From NCBI GenBank assembly GCA_020845495.1, contig JADLFM010000023.1, positions 62,001 through 126,000 on the forward strand: a stretch of 64,000 nucleotides of DNA, written 5' to 3'. The notes under the pieces were generated by a model, which made no database searches, was not told where the DNA came from, and was given only the letters and a program-made list of their open reading frames with translations. Made by a program: the position numbers and the translations under genes. This stretch comes from Chloroflexota bacterium. Its GTDB lineage: Bacteria > Chloroflexota > UBA6077 > JACCZL01. Shown here piece after piece: positions 1-10,187 of the stretch (its first letter is position 1; every line of letters begins with the position of its first letter).

Positions 1-136
1 GCTCCATGCCGCCGTGCTCGCCGTGCCCATGTCAGCCGGCCGCTCGGTCATCGCGGGGGATGATACGGTACTTGCTTGGAGTGGAGGCGGTGGGCGCTCT
101 CGTACACTGCGCGCGCTCAGGCGTCGTACGCCCGGG

Positions 137-721
137 TCACTGCCGATCTTCGAGCAGGGCCAGGAACTCCAGCCGCGTCGCCTCACGCGTGCGGAACGCG
201 CCGCGATTGGCGGACGTGACTACCCGTCCGCTCGGGACGCGCAGGCCGCGCATCGTCATGCAGAGGTGTTCGGCGGCCACAATCACGCCGACTCCGCGCG
301 GCTGAAGCTTCTCCTCCAGCAGATCGGCGATCTGGCTGGTCAGCCGCTCTTGTACCTGGGGGCGGCGCGCCAGGATGTCCACCACCTGCGCGATCTTGTC
401 CAGCCCGACAACCCGCCCATGCGGAATGTAGCCGACGTGGACCAGCCCCACGAAGGGCAGCAGGTGATGCTCGCAGACCGATTGCAGCCGGATATCACGC
501 AGCACCACCATCTCCTGGTGAGCCTCGGCGAAGCCGCCCTCCAGCAGCCGCCCTGGATCCTGGTAGAGCCCGCCGAAGATCTCCGCGTACATCTCGGCCA
601 CCCGCTCCGGCGTCCTGGCCAGCCCCTCACGGCTCGGGTCTTCCCCTATCGCCCGCAGCAGGTCAGCCACCGCCCGCGCGACCGCCGGTCGGTCGATCAC
701 CGGCGTGTCTCCTCCCTGCAC
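137..721 (-). CDS. folE: GTP cyclohydrolase I
   Basis: A 194-residue protein matching the usual size of FolE, which converts GTP to 7,8-dihydroneopterin triphosphate as the first step of folate/pterin synthesis in the cytoplasm. The zinc-site motif SVCEHHLLPF and the later AAEHLCMTMRG carry the family's Cys/His ligands, and the C-terminal S-G-R-V-V-T-S-A-N-R-G-A-F segment is typical. An N-terminal ATG is used; a GTG seven residues later is an alternative. It is followed by coaBC and coaX on the same strand further along, so it lies among cofactor-biosynthesis genes but about 80 bp from its nearest neighbour. Confidence 0.95.
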   Translation of the reverse strand: MQGGDTPVIDRPAVARAVADLLRAIGEDPSREGLARTPERVAEMYAEIFGGLYQDPGRLLEGGFAEAHQEMVVLRDIRLQSVCEHHLLPFVGLVHVGYIPHGRVVGLDKIAQVVDILARRPQVQERLTSQIADLLEEKLQPRGVGVIVAAEHLCMTMRGLRVPSGRVVTSANRGAFRTREATRLEFLALLEDRQ

Positions 722-803
722 CGTTCACGTAGGTCAGCCCGCTCTGCGCCCACCCACAGCCGGCACCCTGTCGGTTCAGCCCCCCCGCCCCCTGTCACAC
801 GCC

Positions 804-893
804 TCATAGATCGTGCTCGCGCATGAGCGAGTCGAGCCGTTCGTCGGAGATCTCGTCCACTAGCTTCCGACGCTGCGCTCGGGTCATCGCCAT
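804..893 (-). CDS. small charged ORF, 29 aa, unknown
   Basis: A short ORF directly downstream of coaBC encoding a charged peptide that begins MAMTRAQRR and ends SLMREHDL. A strong ribosome-binding site (GAGGAGAG) lies about seven bases before the ATG, which is the main reason for listing it. It has a basic N-terminal half and an acidic amphipathic C-terminal half. I do not recognise a family; it is much too short and unlike to be the RNA polymerase omega subunit. It could equally be a chance ORF in the coaBC-folE gap. Confidence 0.35.
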   Translation of the reverse strand: MAMTRAQRRKLVDEISDERLDSLMREHDL

Positions 894-906
894 TGCAGAT
901 CTCTCC

Positions 907-2166
907 TCACTCGGCGTGCCACGTGCGGGGCACGCCGCTCTCGCGGATCCGCAACGCCTGATCCAGAATCCGGTGCGCCACGTCTGCTTTCGGCAGCGCT
1001 GGCAGATCCAGGTGGACCCCCCCCGGCCCGAGCATGACGACCGCGTTCGTGTCGCGGCCGAACCCACTGTCCGGCCGGGTAATGTCGTTGGCGACGATCA
1101 GGTCGAGGCGCTTACGGTCGAGCTTGGAGGCGGCATTGGCGACCAGCGCCTCGCTCTCGGCGGCGAAGCCGATCCGGATCAGCCGCCGGCCATCCCCGTG
1201 GTCGCCAGCGTCCGCGAGACCAGCCGTCGCCGCCAGGATGTCGGTCGTCGGCTCCAGGTGGAGGGTCAGTTCGGCACCCTGCTTCTTGATCTTCTGTGTC
1301 GCCACTGATGCCGGGCGGTAATCGGCCACGGCCGCCGCCATCACCAGCAGGTCGGCATCCGGGAGCGCGGCGCGCACGGCCTGGTGCATCTCCTCGGCGC
1401 TCACTACCCGCCGAACGTCCACGCCCAGCGGAGCCGGCAGGGCTGATGGCGCGCTGACCAACACCACGGATGCGCCACGATCGCGAGCAGCCTCCGCGAT
1501 GGCGTAGCCCATCTTGCCGGAGGAGTGGTTCGAGACGAAGCGCACCGGGTCGATCGCTTCCTGCGTGCCCCCCGCCGTCACCACGACGCGCCAGTCGGCG
1601 AGGTCGCCGTGCTGGGCCAGGGCGATCCGCAGGGTGTCCACGATGACAGGCGGCTCGGCGAGTCTCCCTTGCCCGATCAATCCCGACGCCATCCGGCCGT
1701 AGCCCGGCTCGATCACGATGGCGCCTCGATCCCGCACGCGTTGAAGGTTCTCCTGCACCATGGCGTTGGCATACATGTCCACGTCCATCGCCGGCGCGAT
1801 GACGAGCGGCGCACGTGTCGCGAGAACGGTCGTGGAGAGCATGTCGTCGGCCAGGCCATGGCTGAGCTTCGCCAGGGTGTTGGCCGTCGCCGGGGCGATG
1901 CAGACGACGTCGGCTTCCTTCCCGAGCGTCACGTGGCCGATCTCGGTCTCGGCGAGCATCCCGAACAGTTCGGTCGAGACAGGCCGATGGGTGAGCGCCT
2001 GGAAGCTCAGCGGCTGGATCAACTCGGTTGCGGCGCGGGTCATGATGACGTCGACCAGCGCGCCGGCCTGGACGAGTGCGCTCGCTACGGCGACGGCTTT
2101 GTACGCCGCGATGCTACCACACACGCCGAGCACGATTCGCTTGCCGGCCAGAACCTCGTAGGCCAC
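907..2166 (-). CDS. coaBC: bifunctional phosphopantothenoylcysteine synthetase/decarboxylase
   Basis: CoaBC joins 4'-phosphopantothenate to cysteine and decarboxylates the product to 4'-phosphopantetheine for coenzyme A. The N-terminal flavin decarboxylase domain starts with GKRIVLGVCGSIAAYKA and contains the Asn/Met substrate motif in PAMDVDMY. The C-terminal synthetase half has VTAGGTQEAIDPVRFVSN followed by SSGKMGYAIA and the KIKK motif. The start chosen is a GTG with AGGTGA upstream (419 aa, normal length). The reading frame stays open to a TTG at 2271 that overlaps the coaX stop, adding a non-conserved 35-residue extension. coaX lies immediately upstream, so two CoA-pathway genes are adjacent. 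Confidence 0.93.
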   Translation of the reverse strand: MAYEVLAGKRIVLGVCGSIAAYKAVAVASALVQAGALVDVIMTRAATELIQPLSFQALTHRPVSTELFGMLAETEIGHVTLGKEADVVCIAPATANTLAKLSHGLADDMLSTTVLATRAPLVIAPAMDVDMYANAMVQENLQRVRDRGAIVIEPGYGRMASGLIGQGRLAEPPVIVDTLRIALAQHGDLADWRVVVTAGGTQEAIDPVRFVSNHSSGKMGYAIAEAARDRGASVVLVSAPSALPAPLGVDVRRVVSAEEMHQAVRAALPDADLLVMAAAVADYRPASVATQKIKKQGAELTLHLEPTTDILAATAGLADAGDHGDGRRLIRIGFAAESEALVANAASKLDRKRLDLIVANDITRPDSGFGRDTNAVVMLGPGGVHLDLPALPKADVAHRILDQALRIRESGVPRTWHAE

Positions 2167-2267
2167 GGTCAGTTCACCTGCGCCCAGATCGTCACCATGC
2201 GCCACCCGGTCACTGCACGCCCCATCATCCTGCCGTTTCGCCGCTGCGCCAGACGCCTCGCCGGCGC

Positions 2268-3065
2268 TCAAGCGGGCGCGTTCTGCCCGTTGGCCACCGC
2301 TTCCGCGTTCAGGTCGTACAGGAAGCGGAGCCCGTGCAGCGTCAGGTCCGGGTCGATGACGTCCACCACGTTCGTCTCGGGCGCGACGGCTTCTGCCAGT
2401 CCGCCGGTCGCGATGACGAGCGGGTCACCCTCCATCTCGAGACGAATGCGGGCAACCAGGCCCTCGACGAGGCCAATGTAGCCCAACACGAGCCCGGAGC
2501 GCAGCGCGGTGACCGTGTTCCGCCCGATCGCCGTCCGAGGCGCCTTGAGCTCGACGCTGAACAGGCGCGCTGCTCGCGCAACCAGTCCGTCGAGGGCGCT
2601 CTCCATCCCCGGCGCGATCGCGCAGCCGAGCAGGCGACCGTCAGCCGAGACCGCGTCAAAGGTCGTCGCGGTGCCGAAGTCGATGACGATGGCGGGCAGC
2701 CGATGGCGCTTCATGGCCGCCAGCGAGTTGACGATCCGGTCGGGGCCGACCTCGGGCGGGTTGGCCGTCGCAACGGTCACGCCAGTCTTGACGTGGATGC
2801 CGGCGATAACTGGCGGCAAATCAAAGTACTCTTCGGCGAGCCGGCGGAAGGTTGCCGTCAGGGGCGGTACCGTCGACGAGAGCGCGAACCCGGTGATGTC
2901 ACGCATGGCCAGGCCACGATGGTCGAGCAGCGTGTGAAACGACGCGCCATACTCATCAGTCGTCTTGCGGCGATCCGTTGCCAACCGCCAGTTGCGGATG
3001 AGCCGGTCCCCCTCGAACACGCCGGCAACGATGTTCGTGTTCCCGACGTCAACTGCGAGCAGCAC
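2268..3065 (-). CDS. coaX: type III pantothenate kinase
   Basis: Phosphorylates pantothenate, the first committed step to coenzyme A. At 265 residues it has the normal CoaX length. Diagnostic ASKHA-fold motifs are visible: the phosphate-binding DVGNTNIVAG at the N terminus, DFGTATTFDAV in the middle, and PGMESALDGL after it. It is directly upstream of coaBC in the same direction, with frames touching, so the two are probably co-transcribed. Type III kinases are insensitive to CoA feedback in characterised members; nothing here contradicts that. Confidence 0.94.
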   Translation of the reverse strand: MLLAVDVGNTNIVAGVFEGDRLIRNWRLATDRRKTTDEYGASFHTLLDHRGLAMRDITGFALSSTVPPLTATFRRLAEEYFDLPPVIAGIHVKTGVTVATANPPEVGPDRIVNSLAAMKRHRLPAIVIDFGTATTFDAVSADGRLLGCAIAPGMESALDGLVARAARLFSVELKAPRTAIGRNTVTALRSGLVLGYIGLVEGLVARIRLEMEGDPLVIATGGLAEAVAPETNVVDVIDPDLTLHGLRFLYDLNAEAVANGQNAPA

Positions 3066-3473
3066 GCGGCCTCCGAGTCCGTGGGCAGCCAGCAGGCGAG
3101 CGGCCGGTTGCTGCCGGCCGCTCGGAGGGGACGAACCGCCTCGTTAGGAGCAGCCTGACAGCCATCAGGCTGAGGGGGATCGGTCTGATGGGCGTGGGCG
3201 GCGACGCGCATGATGGTAGGGCGAATGCTCGTGTCATCAGCGTCCTCGCGGCGGCGGGCCTGACAGGCCGCTCCCAGCAGATCTCCCCGGCCCTCGCCGC
3301 CGGCTACCTCGGGACGAGTATAGCAGCGTGCGCCGAGCAGCCCGGGACATGCAACGGTGCCAGACCGCGCCACGGGCACACCGCGGCCGCCTGCGCACGG
3401 GAGATGAGCCTCGCCTGCCCCAGGCCTGCGAGCGGAGCGCACATGCAGCGGGGGCGGCTCGTGCCGCCCCCGG
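3066..3473. other. intergenic gap between coaX and rpsU
   Basis: About 400 bases with no convincing gene. ORFs here lack family signatures and run antisense or through GC-rich non-coding sequence. The end nearest rpsU holds that gene's terminator hairpin (listed separately); the end nearest coaX should contain the coaX promoter, but no clear -35/-10 pair can be assigned by eye. Confidence 0.6.
3450..3471 (-). terminator. rpsU terminator hairpin
   Basis: A perfect 9-bp stem (GGGGGCGGC / GCCGCCCCC) around a 4-base loop, two bases past the rpsU stop codon. There is no clear U-tract, as is common in high-GC genomes. Confidence 0.7.
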
Positions 3474-3665
3474 TCAGCCCGCCTTGGCGCGCGCCCGCCG
3501 GCGCTTACGCTGAGCCGCGCGGATCTTGTCGCGCCGCTCCTCATGGGCCGGCTTGAATCGCTGCTTGCGTCGGTAGTCGCGGAGAATCCCGGCCGCTTCG
3601 ATACCTCGCTTGAAGCGACGGAACAACTCCTCGAACGTCTCGCCGTCTCGGGCGACAACGTACAT
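3474..3665 (-). CDS. rpsU: 30S ribosomal protein S21
   Basis: A 63-residue, strongly basic protein with the family's start MYVVARDGETFEELFRRF and the Arg/Lys-rich C-terminal helix (RRKQRFKPAHEERR then KRRRARAKAG). S21 binds the small ribosomal subunit near the anti-Shine-Dalgarno region and assists initiation. It is followed by a strong hairpin terminator and preceded by the zinc-ribbon gene on the same strand about 110 bp away. Confidence 0.95.
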   Translation of the reverse strand: MYVVARDGETFEELFRRFKRGIEAAGILRDYRRKQRFKPAHEERRDKIRAAQRKRRRARAKAG

Positions 3666-3775
3666 ACCTGCTCCTTCGTGTGGTCAGCGCACGCCTGCGC
3701 GCTCGCGGATGGCGCGAAGCGAGCCGACGCAAGTCGGCTCGCTCAGTAACTATAGCCGATGTCGGGCTGATCCAG

Positions 3776-4141
3776 TTAGCGGTAGCCGCGGCCCCCGCCG
3801 TAACCCGAGCCAGCACTCCGCTGCTTCGAGAAGCAGTCCGAGCAGTACACCGGCTTGTCGCCGCGCGGCTGGAACGGCACGAGCGCTTCGTTGCCACAGG
3901 AGGAGCACGTCACCGAGAACATCTCACGGTCCCGGCGGCCGCCGCCACCACCACCGCCATAACCCCCGCCGCTGCTGTAACCGCCACCCCCGGCTGCGCC
4001 ACGCCGCACCGTTCGGCAATCACGGCACCGGCTCGGCTCGTTCTGGAACCCCCGGCTCGCGAAGAATTCCTGCTCGCCAACCGAGAAGACGAAGGCCTGA
4101 CCGCAATCACGGCAGGTGAGCACTTTGTCCGCGTAACTCAC
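3776..4141 (-). CDS. zinc-ribbon protein with Gly-rich linker
   Basis: A 121-residue protein with two treble-clef-like zinc ribbons. The first is at residues 10-43 (CRDCGQAF ... CRDCR), the second at about 78-106 (CSSCGNEA ... CSDCF). Between them is a low-complexity Gly/Ser/Tyr stretch ending GGGGRRD, and the C terminus is Gly/Arg-rich (GGGRGYR), reminiscent of RNA-binding RGG tails. It resembles the 'probable zinc-ribbon' (zf-trcl) family common in Chloroflexota and Firmicutes. A role in nucleic-acid or ribosome binding is an inference from the RGG-like tail and the neighbouring rpsU. The start is a GTG. Confidence 0.75.
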   Translation of the reverse strand: MSYADKVLTCRDCGQAFVFSVGEQEFFASRGFQNEPSRCRDCRTVRRGAAGGGGYSSGGGYGGGGGGGRRDREMFSVTCSSCGNEALVPFQPRGDKPVYCSDCFSKQRSAGSGYGGGRGYR

Positions 4142-4649
4142 GCCAACACCTCTAGGGAGCTTGGTGGTTTCGTCAGCGCGAGTCGGGATCAGGGACTGGG
4201 GGCTTCAGCATCCCCAAGGCCGCCCCTTAGCGGCCTGCGAAACGTACCAGCGACGCCCAATATATCACAGTCTGGGCGGCTTGTCTCTAGGTCCGGCGGT
4301 CATTTCTTCGACGGATTTTCTCCGCTCGGACAAGATAGGCTGCCGCATCCGGCACGCCACCGTGAACGGCTCGGCGAACGGACTGCCGGGCACTCGCCGC
4401 GCCCGCCGCTGAGACGCGACAGTAGCACGTCAACGCGTGCGGGGACAACGCGAGGCCAACGGCCCTGGATGCTACACTTTCGCAACATGACCGCCTGTCT
4501 GGCCTCGCCACTCTGCCAACATGCCGTCCCCGCTGTCGCCCGTCGGTCGTTCCAACCAATGCGGAGAGGGTACCGCGATCGGCGGATCCTCTCACCACGA
4601 TGCGCGCCATTCGGGCCTCGCCCGGTTGTGTCAAGCTCTGAGGAGTGAC
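4142..4649. other. divergent intergenic region
   Basis: About 500 bases separating the minus-strand zinc-ribbon gene from the plus-strand receiver-GAF gene. It should contain both promoters. An ORF runs through it in frame with the downstream gene, but its translation looks non-coding and the downstream gene has a better start at 4650. No RNA gene or repeat is evident. Confidence 0.5.
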
Positions 4650-5795
4650 GTGATCATTCTGGTCGCCGAGGACGACGCCGACATCCGCTCGCTCCTCGGC
4701 CTCTCCATCGAGATGCTTGGCCATACCCTCATCTTGGCACAAGACGGCCAGCACGCCTGGGAGCTCTTTCAGGAGCATGGGGCCGACGTCATCATCAGCG
4801 ACTGGCTGATGCCGCGCATGCAGGGCACCGAGTTCTGCCGTCGCATCCGCGCCACAGATGGCTTGCCCTATGTCTATTTCATCCTCCTGACGGCCCTCGA
4901 GAGCGAGAACCACATGCTCGAGGGCATGCGGTCCGGCGCCGACGATTACCTGACCAAGCCATTCACGATTGGCGCGCTCCACGCTCGACTGGTCGCCGCC
5001 GAGCGGGTCACCGAGCTCCATCGGGCGCTGGCTCAGCGCGACGCCGAGCGGTCGAGCGACCTTGCCCGCCAGGCGTCAGTCTTGCGTGTTGCACGGCGGA
5101 TGGCTGCGGAGGTCGACCCAGACGCGCTACTCAATGACCTGATCGTCGAGGCTGTCGCGCTCGTCGGCGGAAGCGCTGGAGCTGTCTACCAGTGGGACGA
5201 TGCGCAAGCGACGCTGCTGCCGGTCGCCTCGTCACCGCCGGGCGCCGGCCGAGGAACTATGCTGCACCCTCGCGAGGGCGCGGCCGGCCGAGCAGCCGAG
5301 GCTCGGCAGCCAATCGTGCTGGAGGCCGCGTCGGCCGCTCCGAACGGGTTTGGGCGGAGCGACGGCACCCTCGTCGCGGTGCCGCTGCTCCACGAGGGCC
5401 GGCTGCTGGGCAGTATGTCGCTATTCATGGAGCGCGAGAAGGAGAGCGTCACCGAGGAGGAGGTCGCCGCCCTCGAGCTGCTTGCCGGGATCGCGGCCGC
5501 TGCGCACGTTGGGCTCGAGCGCGCCCAGTTGCTCGCCGTCACCCTCGCCGCGCGAGAACTGGCGCACCTGCTGAACAACGACCTCTCCCTGCCGGTCGGC
5601 GCTTTCGAACTGCTCAAAGATGACCCGGCCATGCCGGCTGCCCTGCGCGAGGTCATCCAGGACGCCGCGATCGGATTGGAGGCGGCCGTCGAGCACGTGC
5701 GCCGGCTCCAACAGATCGTCCGAATTCAGACCAAGGATACGCCGATCGGGCCGGCCCTGGACCTCGAAGGCTCTGTCCTGCCCCACGCCGACTAA
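4650..5795 (+). CDS. response regulator with GAF and DHp-like domain
   Basis: A 381-residue signalling protein. Residues 1-120 are a CheY-type receiver: acidic pair in VAEDDADIR, phospho-acceptor Asp in IISDWLMPRMQG, and Lys in LTKPF. A short coiled linker leads to a GAF domain at roughly 150-300. The C-terminal 80 residues (RELAHLLNNDLSLPVGAFELL) look like the phospho-accepting helix of a histidine kinase with the H-x-x-N-N pattern, but no ATP-binding domain follows. The GTG start is chosen because AGGAG precedes it by five bases; upstream in-frame sequence is not conserved-looking. It may act as an output or phosphotransfer partner for a kinase elsewhere. Confidence 0.8.
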   Translation: MIILVAEDDADIRSLLGLSIEMLGHTLILAQDGQHAWELFQEHGADVIISDWLMPRMQGTEFCRRIRATDGLPYVYFILLTALESENHMLEGMRSGADDYLTKPFTIGALHARLVAAERVTELHRALAQRDAERSSDLARQASVLRVARRMAAEVDPDALLNDLIVEAVALVGGSAGAVYQWDDAQATLLPVASSPPGAGRGTMLHPREGAAGRAAEARQPIVLEAASAAPNGFGRSDGTLVAVPLLHEGRLLGSMSLFMEREKESVTEEEVAALELLAGIAAAAHVGLERAQLLAVTLAARELAHLLNNDLSLPVGAFELLKDDPAMPAALREVIQDAAIGLEAAVEHVRRLQQIVRIQTKDTPIGPALDLEGSVLPHAD

Positions 5796-5810
5796 TCGCC
5801 CGGAGTCGGC

Positions 5811-6989
5811 ATGGGACGTCCCATCCACCATCGCCCGCCCACCCCCCGTCGACGCTGGCCCGGCCCACGAGCGGCCGTCCTCGCGTTCTGTCTTGGGCTG
5901 CTGCTGGGCGCGACGTTCGCCACACACGCGGCGCGGGTTGCTGCCCTCAGTCTGGCGGTGCTCCCCTCAGCCGTCGCGATGCTGCCGCTCGATCCACTGA
6001 CCTATCTGACGCCGCCGCCGGCTCGTGAGACGGTCTCGTTCCCCTACAGCGTCGGGCAGGTCGACGCCGATATCTACGCTCCGGGCACGCCGGGCCGGTA
6101 TGGCGCGGTCATCCTGATCCTCGGGGCTCGCCCCGTCGACCGCGACGATCCAACACTCGTCCGCTTCGCTGAGGGCTTGAGCCGAGCCGGCCTCGTCGTG
6201 ATGATCCCGGCCTCATCCCAACTGGCGGCCGGACGAATCCTGCCCGAGGAGGTAGATGCTGTCGTCGGTGAGGTCGACCTGCTAGAGGCCCGCCCCGACG
6301 TCGACCCCGCGCGCATCGGCATCTTCGGGTTCTCAGTGGGTGGATCGGTGGCAGTCCAGGCGGCGGCCGATCCTCGCCTCGACGGCCGCCTCGTGCTCGT
6401 CAACGCCTTCGGGAGCTACGATGATAGTCGGAACCTTATCCGCGCCGTCTCGACGCGCAGCCTGGCGTATGCTGGCGTCGACGAGGAGTGGATCCCCAAT
6501 CCACTCACCCTCTGGGTTCTCGCCCGCCAGTTGGTCGACACCCTCCCCGACGAGCACGATCGAGACATCCTGGATCGGATCTACCTTCAGGAAGACGCGG
6601 CTGCCCGCGACGACGTTGAGGCGATGACGCCGGTCGGTCGAGCGGCCCTCGGACTGCTCGACGGGCTCAGCCCCCCGGAGGCCGAGCGTGCGCTCGCGCT
6701 GATGTCGCCGGCGACCATCGAGCGGCTGCGCGGCATCTCCCCGAGCCTGGTGCTCGGTCGCGTGCACACTCGCCTGTTCCTCATGCACGATCGTGGCGAC
6801 CGTTTCATCCCCTACACTGAATCGCGGATCATGGCCGAGCAGGCGCCGGCCGGCGTCGTCGCGCGATACGCCGAGTTCGATTTGTTCGATCATGTCATGC
6901 CGGATCGTGCTCCCACCTCCCCCACCTTTTACATCGAGGTGGCGCGGCTGTTCGGGCAGTTGTACGGGGTGCTGCTGTACCTGCTCTGA
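5811..6989 (+). CDS. membrane-anchored alpha/beta hydrolase (DLH-like)
   Basis: A 392-residue protein with an N-terminal hydrophobic anchor (residues about 20-50, after an Arg/Pro-rich start) and an alpha/beta-hydrolase fold. The nucleophile elbow is FGFSVGGSVA (Ser near residue 174). A late Asp in LFLMHDRGDRFIPY and His in FDLFDHVMP complete a plausible triad. It resembles dienelactone-hydrolase/acyl-peptidase-type esterases; the substrate is unknown. It starts 15 bases after the receiver-GAF gene, so the two probably share a transcript. Confidence 0.75.
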   Translation: MGRPIHHRPPTPRRRWPGPRAAVLAFCLGLLLGATFATHAARVAALSLAVLPSAVAMLPLDPLTYLTPPPARETVSFPYSVGQVDADIYAPGTPGRYGAVILILGARPVDRDDPTLVRFAEGLSRAGLVVMIPASSQLAAGRILPEEVDAVVGEVDLLEARPDVDPARIGIFGFSVGGSVAVQAAADPRLDGRLVLVNAFGSYDDSRNLIRAVSTRSLAYAGVDEEWIPNPLTLWVLARQLVDTLPDEHDRDILDRIYLQEDAAARDDVEAMTPVGRAALGLLDGLSPPEAERALALMSPATIERLRGISPSLVLGRVHTRLFLMHDRGDRFIPYTESRIMAEQAPAGVVARYAEFDLFDHVMPDRAPTSPTFYIEVARLFGQLYGVLLYLL

Positions 6990-7226
6990 CCCCTGGATTG
7001 TCCACCAGCGGTGGCGAAGGACCGTTGTACGGGGGCCGTATCGGTCGGCCGCGTGCGGCCCGGCTGGCCCCGCCGGCGCGACTTCTGTATCCTGGGAGAC
7101 GCGATTAGCCGACCCGGCACGCGTCTGCAATAATGGGCTTCGGGCTGCTCGGCACGGGGACGGACCGAGCACGTTGGGACCGGCGCCGGGCGTGAGCAGG
7201 CGGGCCGGGCGCAGGAGGATGTCGGC

Positions 7227-8533
<1,307 letters not shown>

Positions 8534-8540
<7 letters not shown>

Positions 8541-8581
8541 CGCCTGCGCTGCCTGATACCTGCACCGCCTGACGCCTACAC
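8534..8581. repeat. 3 x 16-bp imperfect tandem repeat
   Basis: Three imperfect 16-bp units of the form CCTGA(C/T)(G/A)CCTGC... run from the last codon of glgC into the intergenic space, so the first unit includes the glgC stop codon. Confidence 0.6.
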
Positions 8582-8792
8582 GGTGCCGTCCTGGGCTGCT
8601 CGAACCTACAGCGTCGGCGAATCTGGGTCAGGTGTCGTGTCGGGTCAGGTGTCATACGGAGTGTTGGCACCTGACCCCTCCACGGGTGGCGGCGCGTGGG
8701 AGATAATGAAGTCTGCCAGGCTCATCGCGTACGTCACTTTGGGTGCCCAACGGAGCGGCGCTCCCCGCGGCCCCCGATGAGACGGCCCTGCT

Positions 8793-8817
8793 GATCCGCG
8801 GCGCTGTGCCGCGGATC
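8793..8817. terminator. hairpin between glgC and ccdA
   Basis: A perfect 10-bp stem (GATCCGCGGC / GCCGCGGATC) with a 5-base loop, followed by a T-containing stretch (ATTCGTT). It lies 250 bp after glgC and 36 bp before ccdA, so it could end read-through from glgC or sit in the ccdA leader. Confidence 0.5.
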
Positions 8818-8853
8818 ATTCGTTGACGAGCCAGTATCCACCCCTCGACGATC

Positions 8854-9603
8854 GTGGACGCCTCGACACTCGCGCTCAACCCCCTGACGCTGCTGCTGGC
8901 TGTTGGAGCCGGTCTGCTCTCGTTCGTCTCGCCCTGCGTGCTGCCGCTCCTGCCGGCCTACCTCGGCTACATCACCGGCCTTACCGCCGAGGAATTGCAG
9001 GATCGGCGCGATGCAGCGACCCGTGTCCACACGCTCGGTCGCTCGCTGGCGTTCGTGCTCGGGTTGTCGCTGGTGTTCGCGTTGCTCGGAGCGTCGGCGT
9101 CCGTTCTGGGGCAGGTGCTCGCGCGCCATCAGTCCCTCGTGCTGAAGGTTGCCGGGCTGGTCGTCGTACTCTTCGGGCTGCACACGCTCGGTCTGATCCG
9201 GATCCCGCTCCTCTATCGAGAGAAGCGCGCGACGTTCGGCGGCGCCGAGGGTAGCTATCTCGGTGCACTCCTCCTGGGCGCGGCCTTCGCGACCGGCTGG
9301 ACGCCGTGCATCGGGCCGTTCCTGGCCGGCCTGCTGGCGCTCGCGAGCCAGGAGCAGACGACGGGACAGGGCATGCTGCTGTTGTTCGTCTACGGTCTCG
9401 GGCTTGGGATCCCGTTCGTGCTCGCAGGGCTGGCGCTCGGCAACTCGCTACGTCTGCTGCGGAGCCTTCGGGCACGCATGCAGAGCCTGGAGATCGTGAG
9501 CGGCCTGGTGCTGGTCGGCATGGGCCTGCTGATCTTCAGCGACCGTCTCTCGCTGATTTCGTCCTGGCTGACCGGCACGTTCGGGAACGGCTTCGCGACC
9601 TGA
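8854..9603 (+). CDS. ccdA: cytochrome c biogenesis protein CcdA
   Basis: A 249-residue polytopic membrane protein with about six hydrophobic segments. CcdA carries reducing equivalents from cytoplasmic thioredoxin across the membrane to extracytoplasmic thiol proteins. The two conserved redox cysteines are visible in FVSPCVLPLLPAYLGY (helix 1) and TGWTPCIGPFLAGLL (helix 4), each beside the family's conserved prolines. The start is a GTG. No CcsA/ResB partner is adjacent. Confidence 0.92.
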   Translation: MDASTLALNPLTLLLAVGAGLLSFVSPCVLPLLPAYLGYITGLTAEELQDRRDAATRVHTLGRSLAFVLGLSLVFALLGASASVLGQVLARHQSLVLKVAGLVVVLFGLHTLGLIRIPLLYREKRATFGGAEGSYLGALLLGAAFATGWTPCIGPFLAGLLALASQEQTTGQGMLLLFVYGLGLGIPFVLAGLALGNSLRLLRSLRARMQSLEIVSGLVLVGMGLLIFSDRLSLISSWLTGTFGNGFAT

Positions 9604-9762
9604 GCGTCGCCATCGCCCTGCGCACGGCAGTTACGCCCTCTGCGTCTCGTACACCCCCTGCGTCCTGGTGTCATCGCCCAGGGGGCCGCCCCGGTAGCGA
9701 TGTGGTCGACTCTGGCGACGGCCTGCCCGACGCGCCGTCGGACGACGCGGCATGGGGATGCC

Positions 9763-9822
9763 ACCCAAGGGGCGCCACCCAAGGGGCGCTACCCAAGGGG
9801 CGCTACCCAAGGGGCGCTACCC
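9763..9822. repeat. 4.3 x 14-bp tandem repeat
   Basis: Four near-identical copies of ACCCAAGGGGCGC(C/T) plus a partial fifth, in the gap between ccdA and the small membrane ORF. Confidence 0.85.
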
Positions 9823-9903
9823 ACCGTCGTCGAGCCTGGCACGCAGCGTGCTTTTTGGGAGGGAGCAGAAGGATCCCTGCTCGCCGGAGAGGAGGAACCC
9901 GTC

Positions 9904-9981
9904 ATGGTGTACATCGTCCTGTGGCTTGTTGGCGTGCCACTCGGACTGATCGTGCTGCTGTGGTTGCTCGGTATCGTCTAA
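9904..9981 (+). CDS. small hydrophobic membrane peptide, 25 aa
   Basis: A 25-residue peptide that is almost entirely one hydrophobic helix (MVYIVLWLVGVPLGL then ending WLLGIV), preceded by a good ribosome-binding site (AGGAGG, eight bases before the ATG). Its short single-helix design resembles small membrane proteins widespread in bacteria. Function is unknown. A longer in-frame ORF begins at 9700 but runs through the tandem repeat and is unlikely to be translated. Confidence 0.5.
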   Translation: MVYIVLWLVGVPLGLIVLLWLLGIV

Positions 9982-10187
9982 CCCGGCCACCAGCGATGCC
10001 ATGGGCCACCTCGGCCCGCCAGTCGGCGACGATTCGCGTCCGTGCATTACGCCCGGCATCGTCGTGCAGGCGGCAACGTTGCCGCTTCGACTTCACGTAA
10101 AGAACGAGTGGTGGAGACGCTGCGAATCACGGCAAGGACGACACGAGCTGGCACGACGCAACCGCCCAGGTGCGTATCGCCGTGTTC

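Noticed and set aside
14..826. Long plus-strand ORF across folE
   Set aside because: It is antisense to folE, whose Zn-site motifs and length are diagnostic; long antisense ORFs are expected at this GC content.
804..893. RNA polymerase omega subunit (rpoZ) next to coaBC
   Set aside because: Location is typical for rpoZ, but the peptide is only 29 residues and lacks omega motifs.
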